Below the pieces are notes generated by a model. It did no database searches and was not told where the DNA came from. It worked only from the letters and a program-made list of their open reading frames with translations. Below, in pieces: positions 8,636 through 16,296 of a DNA stretch of 34,101 bases (position 1 is the first letter of the stretch; each line of letters opens with the position of its first letter). The DNA comes from CAVPEV01 sp963703555 (GTDB lineage Bacteria > Actinomycetota > Actinomycetes > Actinomycetales > Cellulomonadaceae). The stretch covers positions 1 through 34,101 of the forward strand of contig CAVPEV010000052.1 of NCBI GenBank assembly GCA_963703555.1, given 5' to 3'. Position numbers and translations under genes: made by a program.

Positions 8636-9196
8636 TCACAGGTACTGGCCGGGTCGGCCGTCCTGCTCGCCCTGCCCGGCGAGGCGCGGGTCGACCAACC
8701 GCGGCGTGCCCGGCGCACCCGGCAGCGCTCGCCGCATCCCGGACAGCTGCGCCTGCGCAGCCATCTGCTGGGCCACCAGGGCGGTCTGGATGCCGTGGAA
8801 CAATCCCTCGAGCCAGCCGACCAGCTGCGCCTGCGCGATCCGCAGCTCGGCGTCGCTGGGCGTCTGCTCGTCGCCGAACGGCAGCGTGATGCGGTGCAGC
8901 TCGGCGACCAGCTCGGGGGACAGCCCGTCCTCGAGCTCACGCAGCGACCGCTCGTGGATCTCCGCGAGCCGGGAGCGCGCGGCCTCGTCGAGCGGGGCCG
9001 TGCGCACTTCGTCGAGCAGCTGCTTGACCATGGTGCCGATCCGCAGGACCTTGGCGGGCTGGTCGACCGCGTGCGTCGGGTCCAGGCCCGCCGCGGCATC
9101 AGGGCCGTCCCCGGCTGCGCGCCCGCCGGGCGCCGGTGCCGGGCCGGACGGGAAGAGCGGAGTGTCGGACTGCGGGGCGGCTCCGTCGTCGGTCAT
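8636..9196 (-). CDS. bpa: Bacterial proteasome activator Bpa (DUF2587)
   Basis: A 186-aa homologue of the mycobacterial ATP-independent proteasome activator Bpa (Rv3780). Its dodecameric ring opens the 20S core and feeds unfolded proteins. The sequence shows the acidic, disordered N-terminus, the helical body (VDQPAKVLRIGTMVKQLLDEVR; LSPELVAELHRITLPF; AQLVGWLEGLFHGIQ) and, decisively, the C-terminal GQYL motif that docks in the proteasome alpha-ring pockets. The start is the ATG at 9196; the frame extends 19 codons further without homology. It is downstream of, and co-oriented with, a quinone-oxidoreductase gene, a neighbourhood also known from mycobacteria. The intact GQYL tail predicts a proteasome in this organism. 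Confidence 0.93.
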   Translation of the reverse strand: MTDDGAAPQSDTPLFPSGPAPAPGGRAAGDGPDAAAGLDPTHAVDQPAKVLRIGTMVKQLLDEVRTAPLDEAARSRLAEIHERSLRELEDGLSPELVAELHRITLPFGDEQTPSDAELRIAQAQLVGWLEGLFHGIQTALVAQQMAAQAQLSGMRRALPGAPGTPRLVDPRLAGQGEQDGRPGQYL

Positions 9197-9268
9197 GGCG
9201 CCATTGTCCTGCGGACGCCCGGCCCGCGCAGGAGGTCGGGCGGGCCGGTGCACCCGGGTGCCGGTCGG

Positions 9269-10252
9269 TCAGGGCAGCAGCAGCAGCTTGCCGAGCACCG
9301 TCCCGGAGCCCAGCAGGGCGTGCGCGCGGGCCGCGTCCGCGAGCGGGAGCCGGGCATGCACGACCGGGTGCAGCCGGCCATCGGCCAGCATCGGCCAGAT
9401 CTCGTCGCGCACGGCCCGCACGACCATGGCCTTCTCGGCGACGGACCGTGAGCGCAGCGCGGTGCCGGACACCGATGCCCGCCGGGTCAACAGGTCGCCC
9501 AGGTCGATCGTGCCGCGAGCGCCCTGCTGCAGCCCGATGACGACCACGCGCCCGCCGACCGCGAGCATCCGCAGGTTCTCCGTCAGCCCTCCGGCGCCCA
9601 GGACGTCGAGCACCACGTCCACGCCGCGCCCCGCCGTTGCGTCCAGCACACGGCCGGGCAGGGCGGGGGCGCGGTGGTCGAACACCTGGTCAGCCCCGAG
9701 CGCGGCGACCTGCTCCGTCCGCGCGGGCCCGCCGGCGGTAGCGAGCACGTGTGCACCGAGGGCGGCCGCCACCTGGACGGCGACGGACCCGACGCCGCCC
9801 GAGCCCCCGCGGATCAGCACCGACTCGCCGGGCACCATCCGACCGGCCTCGCGCAGTGCCGTCCAGGTCGTGCACACCGCCTCGGGGAGGCCCCCGGCGT
9901 CGACCAGGTCCATCCCGTCCGGCACCGGGAACAGCTGGCCCGCGGGCACGGCGACGCGCTCGGCGTAGCCGCCGCCGCTCACCAGGGCAGCCACGCGGTC
10001 GCCGACCGCCCAGCCGCCGACCGCCCGGCCGGGGACGCCCGGCCCGATCTCGGTCACCACGCCGGACACCTCCAGGCCCGGCCACGCGGGTGCGCCTGCC
10101 GGCGGCGGATGGTGCCCCGACCGTTGCAGCAGATCTGCGCGGTTGACCCCGGCGGCAGCGACCTCGACGAGCACCTCGCCGGGCCCGGCAACCGGCTCCT
10201 CGACGTCGGACAGGACGAGCTCGGTCGGGTCGGTGATCAGCACGGCGCGCAC
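9269..10252 (-). CDS. NAD(P)H:quinone oxidoreductase, zinc-independent MDR family
   Basis: A 327-aa medium-chain dehydrogenase/reductase of the quinone oxidoreductase (QOR/TP53I3-like) branch. The N-terminal GroES-like domain contains AAGVNRADLLQRSGHHPPP and lacks the zinc cysteines of alcohol dehydrogenases. A Rossmann domain with the motif GGSGGVGSVAVQVAAALGA (about 145-165) binds NADPH. The start is a GTG at 10252 with no Shine-Dalgarno; TAGCCT lies exactly 6 nt upstream, suggesting leaderless expression. Its product would reduce quinones or enones in the cytoplasm. It is followed on the same strand by bpa after 72 bp. Confidence 0.88.
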   Translation of the reverse strand: MRAVLITDPTELVLSDVEEPVAGPGEVLVEVAAAGVNRADLLQRSGHHPPPAGAPAWPGLEVSGVVTEIGPGVPGRAVGGWAVGDRVAALVSGGGYAERVAVPAGQLFPVPDGMDLVDAGGLPEAVCTTWTALREAGRMVPGESVLIRGGSGGVGSVAVQVAAALGAHVLATAGGPARTEQVAALGADQVFDHRAPALPGRVLDATAGRGVDVVLDVLGAGGLTENLRMLAVGGRVVVIGLQQGARGTIDLGDLLTRRASVSGTALRSRSVAEKAMVVRAVRDEIWPMLADGRLHPVVHARLPLADAARAHALLGSGTVLGKLLLLP

Positions 10253-10258
10253 GGGACC

Positions 10259-10264
10259 AGGCTA
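10259..10264 (-). promoter_or_regulatory. Candidate -10 hexamer for the quinone oxidoreductase gene
   Basis: On the minus strand TAGCCT is followed by six bases and then the GTG start, giving the same leaderless geometry seen before several other genes here. No -35 element is convincing. Confidence 0.45.
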
Positions 10265-10423
10265 GGCGTGCGGGTCGACCACCGGGCGCGCCGGCATTCT
10301 CGGGTGGGCTGAGCGTGGCAAACTCGGTGCAGCCGCTAAGGATGCAGCCGGTACCGGCCGATGACAGGGCGACGTGCGGTCCCGTGATGGGGTCGGGAGC
10401 GACGGCGACCGGGAAGGGACGAC

Positions 10424-13400
10424 ATGCTGCGCAGGCTCGGCATCCGTGCCAAGGTGCTGGCTGTCCTCGCCGTGCCGATGATCGTGGTGCTCGCTGCCGG
10501 CGGCTACATCTCCTGGGGTGCGTTCGAGCGGTCCCGGACGGCGTCGGCCGTCGCGCAGATGGTCCAGGCCGTCGAGCAGTACGCCCCGGTCGTAGCGACC
10601 GTGCAGCGTGAGCGTGCGGTGTCCCTGGCGCCGGCACGGCAGCCGGCCGACGTCGCCGCAGCGCGTCGCCAGACCGACGCGGCCTTGGCCAAGGTCGAGC
10701 CGCTGCTCGCCGCGATCGACCTGGATGCGCTGGACCGCAGCGTGGTCGGCGCCCTCCAGGACGTCCGGTTCGCGCACGGAACCCAGCTGGCCGGCGCCCG
10801 GCAGAACGTCGACCTGGACGGTCAGTCGGCGATCATCCAACGCACCTACGACAACATCATCGGCTCGCAGATCGGCCTCGTGCGGACCGTCGCTACCACC
10901 ATCGACGACCGCCAGGTCGGTGCCTACATGGCCGCGTACGGGGACATCGCGAACCTGTCGGAGAACCTGGCCCGGGAGGAGCTGCTCGGCACGAGCCTGC
11001 TCCTCGCCCCGGAGATCTCCGAGCCCGCCGCCCGGGACTTCGCTGCGCAGGCCGCCACGGCGGAGGTGTCCCGGGACACCGCCCGCAACGCCGTCGCAGC
11101 CCTGGGTGTGCGCGCGCTGCGGCTGCCGACCGGTGACCCGACCCCGGAGTTCCAGCAGATGCGCACCCTGCTGTCCACCGGGAGCCCACAGGCCCGCAGC
11201 CAGGTGGACCCTGGGACCTGGACAGCCGCCTTCGACGCGCAGCGGGTCCCCCTGGTCTCGGTCCGCACCGACCTGCTCGGGCAGGCGGCGAGCACCGCGG
11301 ATCTGAGCGCCGCGAGCGAACGACGGACCGCCCTGCTCACCGTGGGCATCGCGCTCGCGGCGGCGGCTGTGTCCTTCGCGCTGGCCCTGATCGTGTCGCG
11401 CGGGCTGGTCCGGCCGTTGCGCCGGTTGACCGCTGCGGCGAGCGAGGTCCGCGAGGAGCTGCCGCAGCTGGTCGAGCAGGTGGCGGTCCCGGGGGCGAGC
11501 CCGTCGCTGGAGATCGTGCAGATCCCGGTGGAGACACGCGACGAGATCGGCCGGCTCGCCGAGGCGTTCAACTCGGTCAACGAGACGACCATCCGGGTCG
11601 CGCAGCAGCAGGCCGCGCTGCGCGGCTCGATCGCCGAGATGTTCGTCAGCGTCGCCCGCCGGGACCAGGTGCTGCTCAACCGTCAGCTGTCCTTCATCGA
11701 CTCCCTGGAGGGGGCGGAGGAGGACCCGGCCGTCCTGGCCAACCTCTTCCGCCTGGACCACCTGGCGACCCGGATGCGCCGCAACGCCGAGTCCCTCCTC
11801 GTGCTCGCGGGCATCGACAGCGGGCGCCGGTTGCGCGACCCGCTGCCGCTGTCCGACGTCATCCGGTCGGCGTCGTCGGAGATCGAGCAGTACGAGCGGG
11901 TGCGGCTCGAGCTCGTCGTCGATCCGCCGATGCTGGGGTTCCACGCGTTGAGCGCCGCCCACCTGCTCGCCGAACTGTTGGAGAACGCCACGGTGTTCTC
12001 CGAGCCGGCGACGCCGGTGGTCGTGCGCACCGGAGCGGACGACGTGTCCGTCAGCGTGACCGTCACCGACGAGGGCCTCGGCATGAGCGATGCCGAGCTC
12101 GCCGCGGCCAACGCCAAGGTCCGGTCGACGGACGTGGCGGACGCGCTGGGCGCCCAGCGCTTGGGGCTGTTCGTGGTGGGCCGGCTGACGCGCCGGCTGG
12201 GCGCCCAGGTCACCCTGGAGCACAGCACGGCGGGCCGGGGCGGGACGGTCGCCCGTGTGGAGTTCCCCCGGGGGCTGTTCTCCGCCGCGGACCCGGCGAT
12301 GCCCGGCTTGGCGGGTGCCTGGCACCTCGGGATCGCCGGTGAGCCACCGGTCGTGGAGCGGGTCGACGTGGGGACCCTCACGGACGGGCAGACCTCCAGG
12401 GGCCTGCCCCGCCGGCGGCGCCCGGACGGGACCCCGGTGCCCGAGCACACCGCACGGAGCGTCATGCTTCCCGCCCCGGTCCAGCAGCTGTTGTCGCCGG
12501 AGCTGTCCGTGCCCGGTGACCGGTGGAGTCCGCAGGTCGCGCCGACGTCGGGCGACGGGCTACCGAGCCGGACCTCGGTGCGTCCGACCGCGCCCGCCGT
12601 TCCGGCGCCGGTGGAGCAGGTGGCGGCGGCGCCGGAGCGCCGACCGGTGGCCCCGGCGGACCGGGCAGGGCTGTTCAGCGCGTTCCGTGGACGCAGCGCT
12701 CGGCGCGGTGACACGACCGACCCGGAAGCAGGCGCGAGCGAGCCCACGTCAGCCCTGGAGCTGCAACCGCGCACCGCTGCGCCGCAGGCCCCGACGGAGG
12801 CCGCGGCGGTGCCGGGGATGATGGTGCCGGGCCTGGTGCCTGACGATGACGAGCCGGGACCGCGGCGGCCGCCGAGTGAGCCCTGGCAGCCTTCTGAGAT
12901 GGAGCCGGCCGTCGGCGTGCGGCAGACCCCCGACCTGGAGCCGCGGACGTCCCAGATGGACGTGGCCGAGGAGGTCTGGGCGCTGACACCCCACCTCGAC
13001 GAGGCCCGGGCGTGGAACGCCTGGCGGCTGGAGCACCCCGAGTCGGACCTTGACGTGCCGGTCCCGCCGAGGTGGTCCGGCGTGCAGCCCACCGCCGAGC
13101 CGGCGGCGACTCCTGGCGGGCCCGTTGCGGCGTGGCAGCCGCCCGCCCCGCTGCCGGCAGAGGTGACGCTGTCCGCAGCACCGACCGCTGTGCCCGCGGC
13201 ACCGGAGGCCGCGCCGGCCGAGCCGGAGGTCGTCGCGCGGTGGGTCGCCACCGACGCCGCACCCGGCCCTGCCGAGGGCGTACCGGGCCCTGCCGACGCC
13301 GACGGCGTACCGGGCCCTGCCGAGGGCGTACCGGGCCCTGCCGACGGCGTACCGCTGACCTCCGCCTTCGCACCTGCGGCTGGGCCGGCGCAGCGTGCGG

Positions 13401-14311
13401 TCGTCGCGGTCCCGCAGGCCGCCGGGCCGATGCCGGTGCTCGCGGTCACCGGGACGTCGGCGACGCCGGCCCTGTCGGACACCGGTCCGCGCCGCCGCAG
13501 GCTGTTCGGCCGTCGCGGCCGGCGGGGATCGGCTGCGGTGGGCGACCAGACGCCGGCTCCCGCCGCCGTGGCGACGGTCGGCGTCGTTGGGAGCCCCGCG
13601 GCCGCTGCTCCCGCCTGGTTGCCGACGACCCCGGGCCCGGAGACGTCCCCGGTGCCGGGGAGCGTGGGACCGCAGGTGTCGGCGCAGCCTGCACCCTGGT
13701 CGCCCCGCCCGGCGGGGTCCGTCGATCCGGGTGTGTCGAGCACGCCCGCGAGCCGAGCCGGACAGGACTGGGAGCACACATCCTCCGGCATGCGGACGCT
13801 GGCGGCCTGGGCCCCGGCGCCGGAGGCCACCGCCGAATGGGCCGGTGCGGGGCCCGGCGACGGCGCTGCCCGCGCCCTGCCCACCCGGTCGGCGCCCAGT
13901 CCTGCAGTGACACGGCCCTCCGCGTCCGAGTGGACCCCGAGGGGCGACGATCGCGCCGGTGCACCGGACCTCGCCGCTGCTGCCACGCTCGCGCTGCGCG
14001 CTGACATCCAGCAGCAGGCCCTGGCCGAGCTCAGCCAGCTGTCCACGTATCGACCGCAGGTCGCACCGGATGGCGCCGCACTGGTCCGTCGCGTGCCGCA
14101 GGCGACCGGCGTCGGGGCTCCCGTACCGGAGACCGCACTCGATCACGGGCACGTCGCCGCCCCCCGGGACGCCGACCAGCTCCGGTCCCGGTTGTCCAGC
14201 TTCCAGTCCGGTACCGTGCGCGGACGGCGGGCCGCCACGCACGCCGACGGGGACACCCGGCCCGGGAACACCCTCGTCGACGACGACGGTCCCGCAGTGG
14301 AGCGACCGTGA
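10424..14311 (+). CDS. Conservon sensor histidine kinase with nitrate/sulphite-sensing (NIT) domain and long disordered tail
   Basis: A 1295-aa membrane sensor of the CvnA type. It has TM1 (about 12-32), an extracellular NIT-type helical domain (about 45-300), TM2 (about 303-325), and a HAMP-like linker. A dimerisation region contains LDHLATRMRRNAESLLVL; His446 is a candidate phosphoacceptor. The ATPase domain has an N box (ELLENA, about 517), DEGLGMSD (about 549) and RLGLFVVG. From about residue 640 to the end is a Pro/Ala/Gly-rich, probably disordered tail of some 650 residues containing short tandem repeats. The GGGAAGGGA Shine-Dalgarno supports the ATG. It is the first gene of a four-gene signalling operon whose partner proteins act on the inner membrane face. 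Confidence 0.92.
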   Translation: MLRRLGIRAKVLAVLAVPMIVVLAAGGYISWGAFERSRTASAVAQMVQAVEQYAPVVATVQRERAVSLAPARQPADVAAARRQTDAALAKVEPLLAAIDLDALDRSVVGALQDVRFAHGTQLAGARQNVDLDGQSAIIQRTYDNIIGSQIGLVRTVATTIDDRQVGAYMAAYGDIANLSENLAREELLGTSLLLAPEISEPAARDFAAQAATAEVSRDTARNAVAALGVRALRLPTGDPTPEFQQMRTLLSTGSPQARSQVDPGTWTAAFDAQRVPLVSVRTDLLGQAASTADLSAASERRTALLTVGIALAAAAVSFALALIVSRGLVRPLRRLTAAASEVREELPQLVEQVAVPGASPSLEIVQIPVETRDEIGRLAEAFNSVNETTIRVAQQQAALRGSIAEMFVSVARRDQVLLNRQLSFIDSLEGAEEDPAVLANLFRLDHLATRMRRNAESLLVLAGIDSGRRLRDPLPLSDVIRSASSEIEQYERVRLELVVDPPMLGFHALSAAHLLAELLENATVFSEPATPVVVRTGADDVSVSVTVTDEGLGMSDAELAAANAKVRSTDVADALGAQRLGLFVVGRLTRRLGAQVTLEHSTAGRGGTVARVEFPRGLFSAADPAMPGLAGAWHLGIAGEPPVVERVDVGTLTDGQTSRGLPRRRRPDGTPVPEHTARSVMLPAPVQQLLSPELSVPGDRWSPQVAPTSGDGLPSRTSVRPTAPAVPAPVEQVAAAPERRPVAPADRAGLFSAFRGRSARRGDTTDPEAGASEPTSALELQPRTAAPQAPTEAAAVPGMMVPGLVPDDDEPGPRRPPSEPWQPSEMEPAVGVRQTPDLEPRTSQMDVAEEVWALTPHLDEARAWNAWRLEHPESDLDVPVPPRWSGVQPTAEPAATPGGPVAAWQPPAPLPAEVTLSAAPTAVPAAPEAAPAEPEVVARWVATDAAPGPAEGVPGPADADGVPGPAEGVPGPADGVPLTSAFAPAAGPAQRAVVAVPQAAGPMPVLAVTGTSATPALSDTGPRRRRLFGRRGRRGSAAVGDQTPAPAAVATVGVVGSPAAAAPAWLPTTPGPETSPVPGSVGPQVSAQPAPWSPRPAGSVDPGVSSTPASRAGQDWEHTSSGMRTLAAWAPAPEATAEWAGAGPGDGAARALPTRSAPSPAVTRPSASEWTPRGDDRAGAPDLAAAATLALRADIQQQALAELSQLSTYRPQVAPDGAALVRRVPQATGVGAPVPETALDHGHVAAPRDADQLRSRLSSFQSGTVRGRRAATHADGDTRPGNTLVDDDGPAVERP
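13261..13350 (+). repeat. Four in-frame tandem repeats in the kinase tail
   Basis: Units of 21, 27, 21 and 21 bp (starts 13261, 13282, 13309, 13330) encode GPAEGVP/GPADGVP-type heptads. All lengths are multiples of three, so copy-number change keeps the frame. The array lies inside the disordered tail, not a folded domain. Confidence 0.9.
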
Positions 14312-14371
14312 CGGCCGGCGGCGCGCCGCCGGCCGGCCAGGCGCTTCCCGCTCCGCTCCCAGGCAACACCC

Positions 14372-14377
14372 AAGGAG
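14372..14377 (+). promoter_or_regulatory. Ribosome-binding site deciding the Roadblock gene start
   Basis: AAGGAG stands 5 nt before the GTG at 14383. It favours this start over the upstream in-frame GTG at 14308, which overlaps the kinase stop and lacks a site. Confidence 0.75.
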
Positions 14378-14382
14378 AACTC

Positions 14383-14832
14383 GTGACAGCATTGAGCACC
14401 GAGGCGGCCAACTTCGGCTGGCTGCTGGACAACTTCGTCCGGACGGTACCCGGCACCCGGCACACGCTCGTTGTCTCGGCGGACGGGCTGCTCATGGCCA
14501 TGTCCGAGCGACTGGACCGGACCAGCGGAGACCAGCTGGCCGCGATCGTGGCCGGCATGTCCAGCCTGACCCGGGGGGCCTCGCGCCAGCTCGAGGCCGG
14601 CGAGGTACGTCAGGCCATCATCGAGATGGACGAGCTGTTCCTCTTCCTGATGAGCGTGTCGAACGGATCCGTGCTGGCCGTGGTGGCCGAGCCGTTCTGC
14701 GATGTCGGCCTGATCGGCTACGAGATGGCGATGCTCGTCTCCCGTACCGAGTCCACCCTGACCCCGCAGCTGATCAGCGAGATGCGCAGCCAGCTGCCCT
14801 TCGACGGCGCGACGCGTGCCACCGCAGGATGA
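14383..14832 (+). CDS. Roadblock/LC7-domain protein (conservon CvnB type)
   Basis: A 149-aa soluble protein of the Roadblock/LC7 fold (about residues 10-125), the class that in conservons pairs with a small GTPase as regulator or platform. The beginning (TALSTEAANFGWLLDNFVR, then HTLVVSADGLLMAMS) is the standard family N-terminus. That and the AAGGAG site fix the GTG at 14383 as the start. An upstream in-frame GTG would add a 25-residue Pro/Gly-rich extension with no homology. It sits between the NIT kinase and the DUF742 gene; its stop precedes the next start by only a few bases. Confidence 0.93.
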   Translation: MTALSTEAANFGWLLDNFVRTVPGTRHTLVVSADGLLMAMSERLDRTSGDQLAAIVAGMSSLTRGASRQLEAGEVRQAIIEMDELFLFLMSVSNGSVLAVVAEPFCDVGLIGYEMAMLVSRTESTLTPQLISEMRSQLPFDGATRATAG

Positions 14833-14839
14833 CGTGCCG

Positions 14840-15214
14840 ATGTCGGAGAGCGAGTTCGAAACGCGAACGGTCCGGCCGTATGCCGTGACCGGCGGGCGGG
14901 TGCGCGCCGCCCGTTCCGACCTGCCGCTGGAGGCGCTCGTCGAGGCGCTGCCCAGCGCGGTGTCCAGCCGTGGCCTGCCGCCGGAGAAGCGGACGATCCT
15001 GCAGCTCACGGCCAGCGCCTTCGTCTCCATCGCCGAGCTGTCAGCGCTGCTGCACCTGCCGATCGGCGTGGTGCGCGTGCTGGTCGCCGATCTCGTGGGC
15101 GATCGCTTCGTCCGCGTGCACACGTCCGCACCGGTCTCTGTCACGACCGGCCAGTCCCCTGCCCTGTCCCTGAGCGTCCTGGAGAGTGTTCTCAATGGCA
15201 TTGCAGCCCTCTGA
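14840..15214 (+). CDS. DUF742 protein (conservon CvnC type)
   Basis: A 124-aa protein with the DUF742 hallmarks: N-terminal RTVRPYAVTGGRVRA, then a winged-helix-like region (PPEKRTILQLTASAFVSIAELSALLHLPIGVVRVLVADL) and a C-terminal VLESVLNGIAAL. In conservons this protein links the Roadblock protein and the GTPase to the sensor kinase. In-frame starts at 14816, 14834 (both GTG) and 14840 (ATG) are possible; the ATG is preferred and the AGGA at 14826-14829 could serve it. Its 3' end overlaps the GTPase gene by 20 bp, showing tight coupling. Confidence 0.9.
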   Translation: MSESEFETRTVRPYAVTGGRVRAARSDLPLEALVEALPSAVSSRGLPPEKRTILQLTASAFVSIAELSALLHLPIGVVRVLVADLVGDRFVRVHTSAPVSVTTGQSPALSLSVLESVLNGIAAL

Positions 15215-15803
15215 GGGCGCGGCGCTGGCCACCGAGGCCGGCGGGCACGTGGCGCCCACCGTGGTCAAGATCGTCGTGGCCGGCGGCTTCGCCGTCGGGA
15301 AGACGACGTTCATCGGCTCGATCTCCGACATCGAGCCGCTCAACACCGAAGCAGCCATGACCGAGCACTCGGTCGGCGTCGACGACGCCGGGGGGGTGAC
15401 CGACCGCAAGACGACGACCACCGTGGCCATGGACTTCGGCCGGATCGCACTGCCGGGGGCGTTGTGGCTGTACCTGTTCGGCACACCCGGCCAGGACCGG
15501 TTCCTCTTCATGTGGGACGACCTGGTCCTTGGTGCGATCGGGGCGGTCGTCCTCGTGGACACCGAGCGGCTGGACCAGTGCTTCCCCGCGGTGGACTACT
15601 TCGAGAGCCGGGGCATCCCGTTCGTCGTCGGGGTCAACTGCTTCGACGGGATCGCCCGGCATGGTCTGGACGACGTCCGGGAGGCGTTGGCGATCCCGGC
15701 CCATGTGCCGGTGATGTACACCGACGCGCGCTCGCGGGAGGCGACGAAGCAGACGCTCATCGCGCTCGTGCAGCTGGCCATGCAGCGGCTGCGGGCCGCC
15801 TAG
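15195..15803 (+). CDS. Conservon small GTP-binding protein (CvnD type)
   Basis: A 202-aa Ras-like GTPase of the bacterial conservon class. The P-loop is GGFAVGKTT (residues 30-38), the G3-like motif is FGTPGQDRF, and NCFD occupies the place of the G4 motif. The G3 glutamine after the glycine is kept (GQ). It forms the output switch of the kinase/Roadblock/DUF742 complex; known conservons influence differentiation and antibiotic production in Streptomyces, but no specific output can be read here. The ATG at 15195 was preferred over a GTG at 15186; both overlap the DUF742 gene. A 9-bp-stem hairpin follows the stop and probably ends the operon. Confidence 0.93.
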   Translation: MALQPSEGAALATEAGGHVAPTVVKIVVAGGFAVGKTTFIGSISDIEPLNTEAAMTEHSVGVDDAGGVTDRKTTTTVAMDFGRIALPGALWLYLFGTPGQDRFLFMWDDLVLGAIGAVVLVDTERLDQCFPAVDYFESRGIPFVVGVNCFDGIARHGLDDVREALAIPAHVPVMYTDARSREATKQTLIALVQLAMQRLRAA

Positions 15804-15806
15804 GCA

Positions 15807-15839
15807 GCCGACCGCGGGCCCGGCGTGCGCGCGGTCGGC
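15807..15839 (+). terminator. Probable terminator of the conservon operon
   Basis: A perfect 9-bp inverted repeat (15807-15815 with 15831-15839) with a 15-nt GC-rich loop begins 3 nt after the GTPase stop. No U-tract follows, as is common in high-GC actinobacteria. Confidence 0.5.
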
Positions 15840-15866
15840 GCCGCGGACCGCAGGGTCGGGCGTCGA

Positions 15867-15872
15867 TAGGCT
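15867..15872 (+). promoter_or_regulatory. Candidate -10 hexamer for the PIN-like gene
   Basis: TAGGCT lies 7 nt before the GTG at 15880, compatible with a leaderless or near-leaderless transcript separate from the conservon operon. Confidence 0.45.
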
Positions 15873-15879
15873 GACCGGC

Positions 15880-16290
15880 GTGCGGACCTACGTCGACGGC
15901 ACGGCACTGTGCCGGTTCGCCGGCGTCGGGGCCGAGCCGGCCGCGTGGCGGGTCTGGGTGGCGGACCGGTCGGGGCGGCTGCTGACGTCGTCGCTGGCGC
16001 TCACGCAGCTGCGCCAGGCGATGGGTCTGGCGGACACCCGGACGCGCTGGGCTGCGCTCGATGCGGCCGAACGGATCGAGGTCGTGGGGTACTCCGACCA
16101 GTCGTTGCAGGTCGCTGCGATGGCAGCCAGCGTGCTGTCGCCGTTCCAGGCGCTGCAGCTGGGGATCGCCGTGGCACACCCCGACGTGGACAGCATGGCC
16201 ACGTACGACCGCCAGCTCGCCCGGGTCGCCGTCATCCACGGGTTGACGGTCATCAGCCCCGGCCGTGCCGAGGAGTGGTGGCTGGCCTGA
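15880..16290 (+). CDS. PIN-domain-like protein with incomplete acidic active site
   Basis: A 136-aa protein with the outline of a VapC-type PIN ribonuclease. The beta-1 motif is TYVDGTAL (D6), helix 2 is TSSLALTQLRQAM, there is a PFQALQLGIAVA helix, and the final block is MATYDRQLARVAVIHGLTVISPG (D110). In canonical PIN enzymes, helix 2 carries a metal-binding Glu and the later helix an Asp (as in LDALHLA). Here both positions appear to be glutamine (Q43, Q90), leaving D6 and D110. It may be catalytically weak or act as a binding protein. No VapB-type antitoxin gene lies beside it, and it has its own -10-like element. It converges on the MalY-type gene with a 6-bp gap. Confidence 0.7.
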   Translation: MRTYVDGTALCRFAGVGAEPAAWRVWVADRSGRLLTSSLALTQLRQAMGLADTRTRWAALDAAERIEVVGYSDQSLQVAAMAASVLSPFQALQLGIAVAHPDVDSMATYDRQLARVAVIHGLTVISPGRAEEWWLA

Positions 16291-16296
16291 GCGTAG

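Noticed and set aside
13261..13350. CRISPR-like short repeat array
   Set aside because: Repeats are contiguous without spacers, in frame and multiples of three, and lie inside the kinase coding region.
11683..14392. Very long antisense open frames opposite the histidine kinase
   Set aside because: They arise from the GC-rich, low-complexity tail on the coding strand. They show no domain, and the coding strand has recognised motifs.
15880..16290. VapBC toxin-antitoxin module
   Set aside because: No antitoxin gene is adjacent, and two of the expected catalytic acids are glutamine, so a functional toxin pair is not supported.
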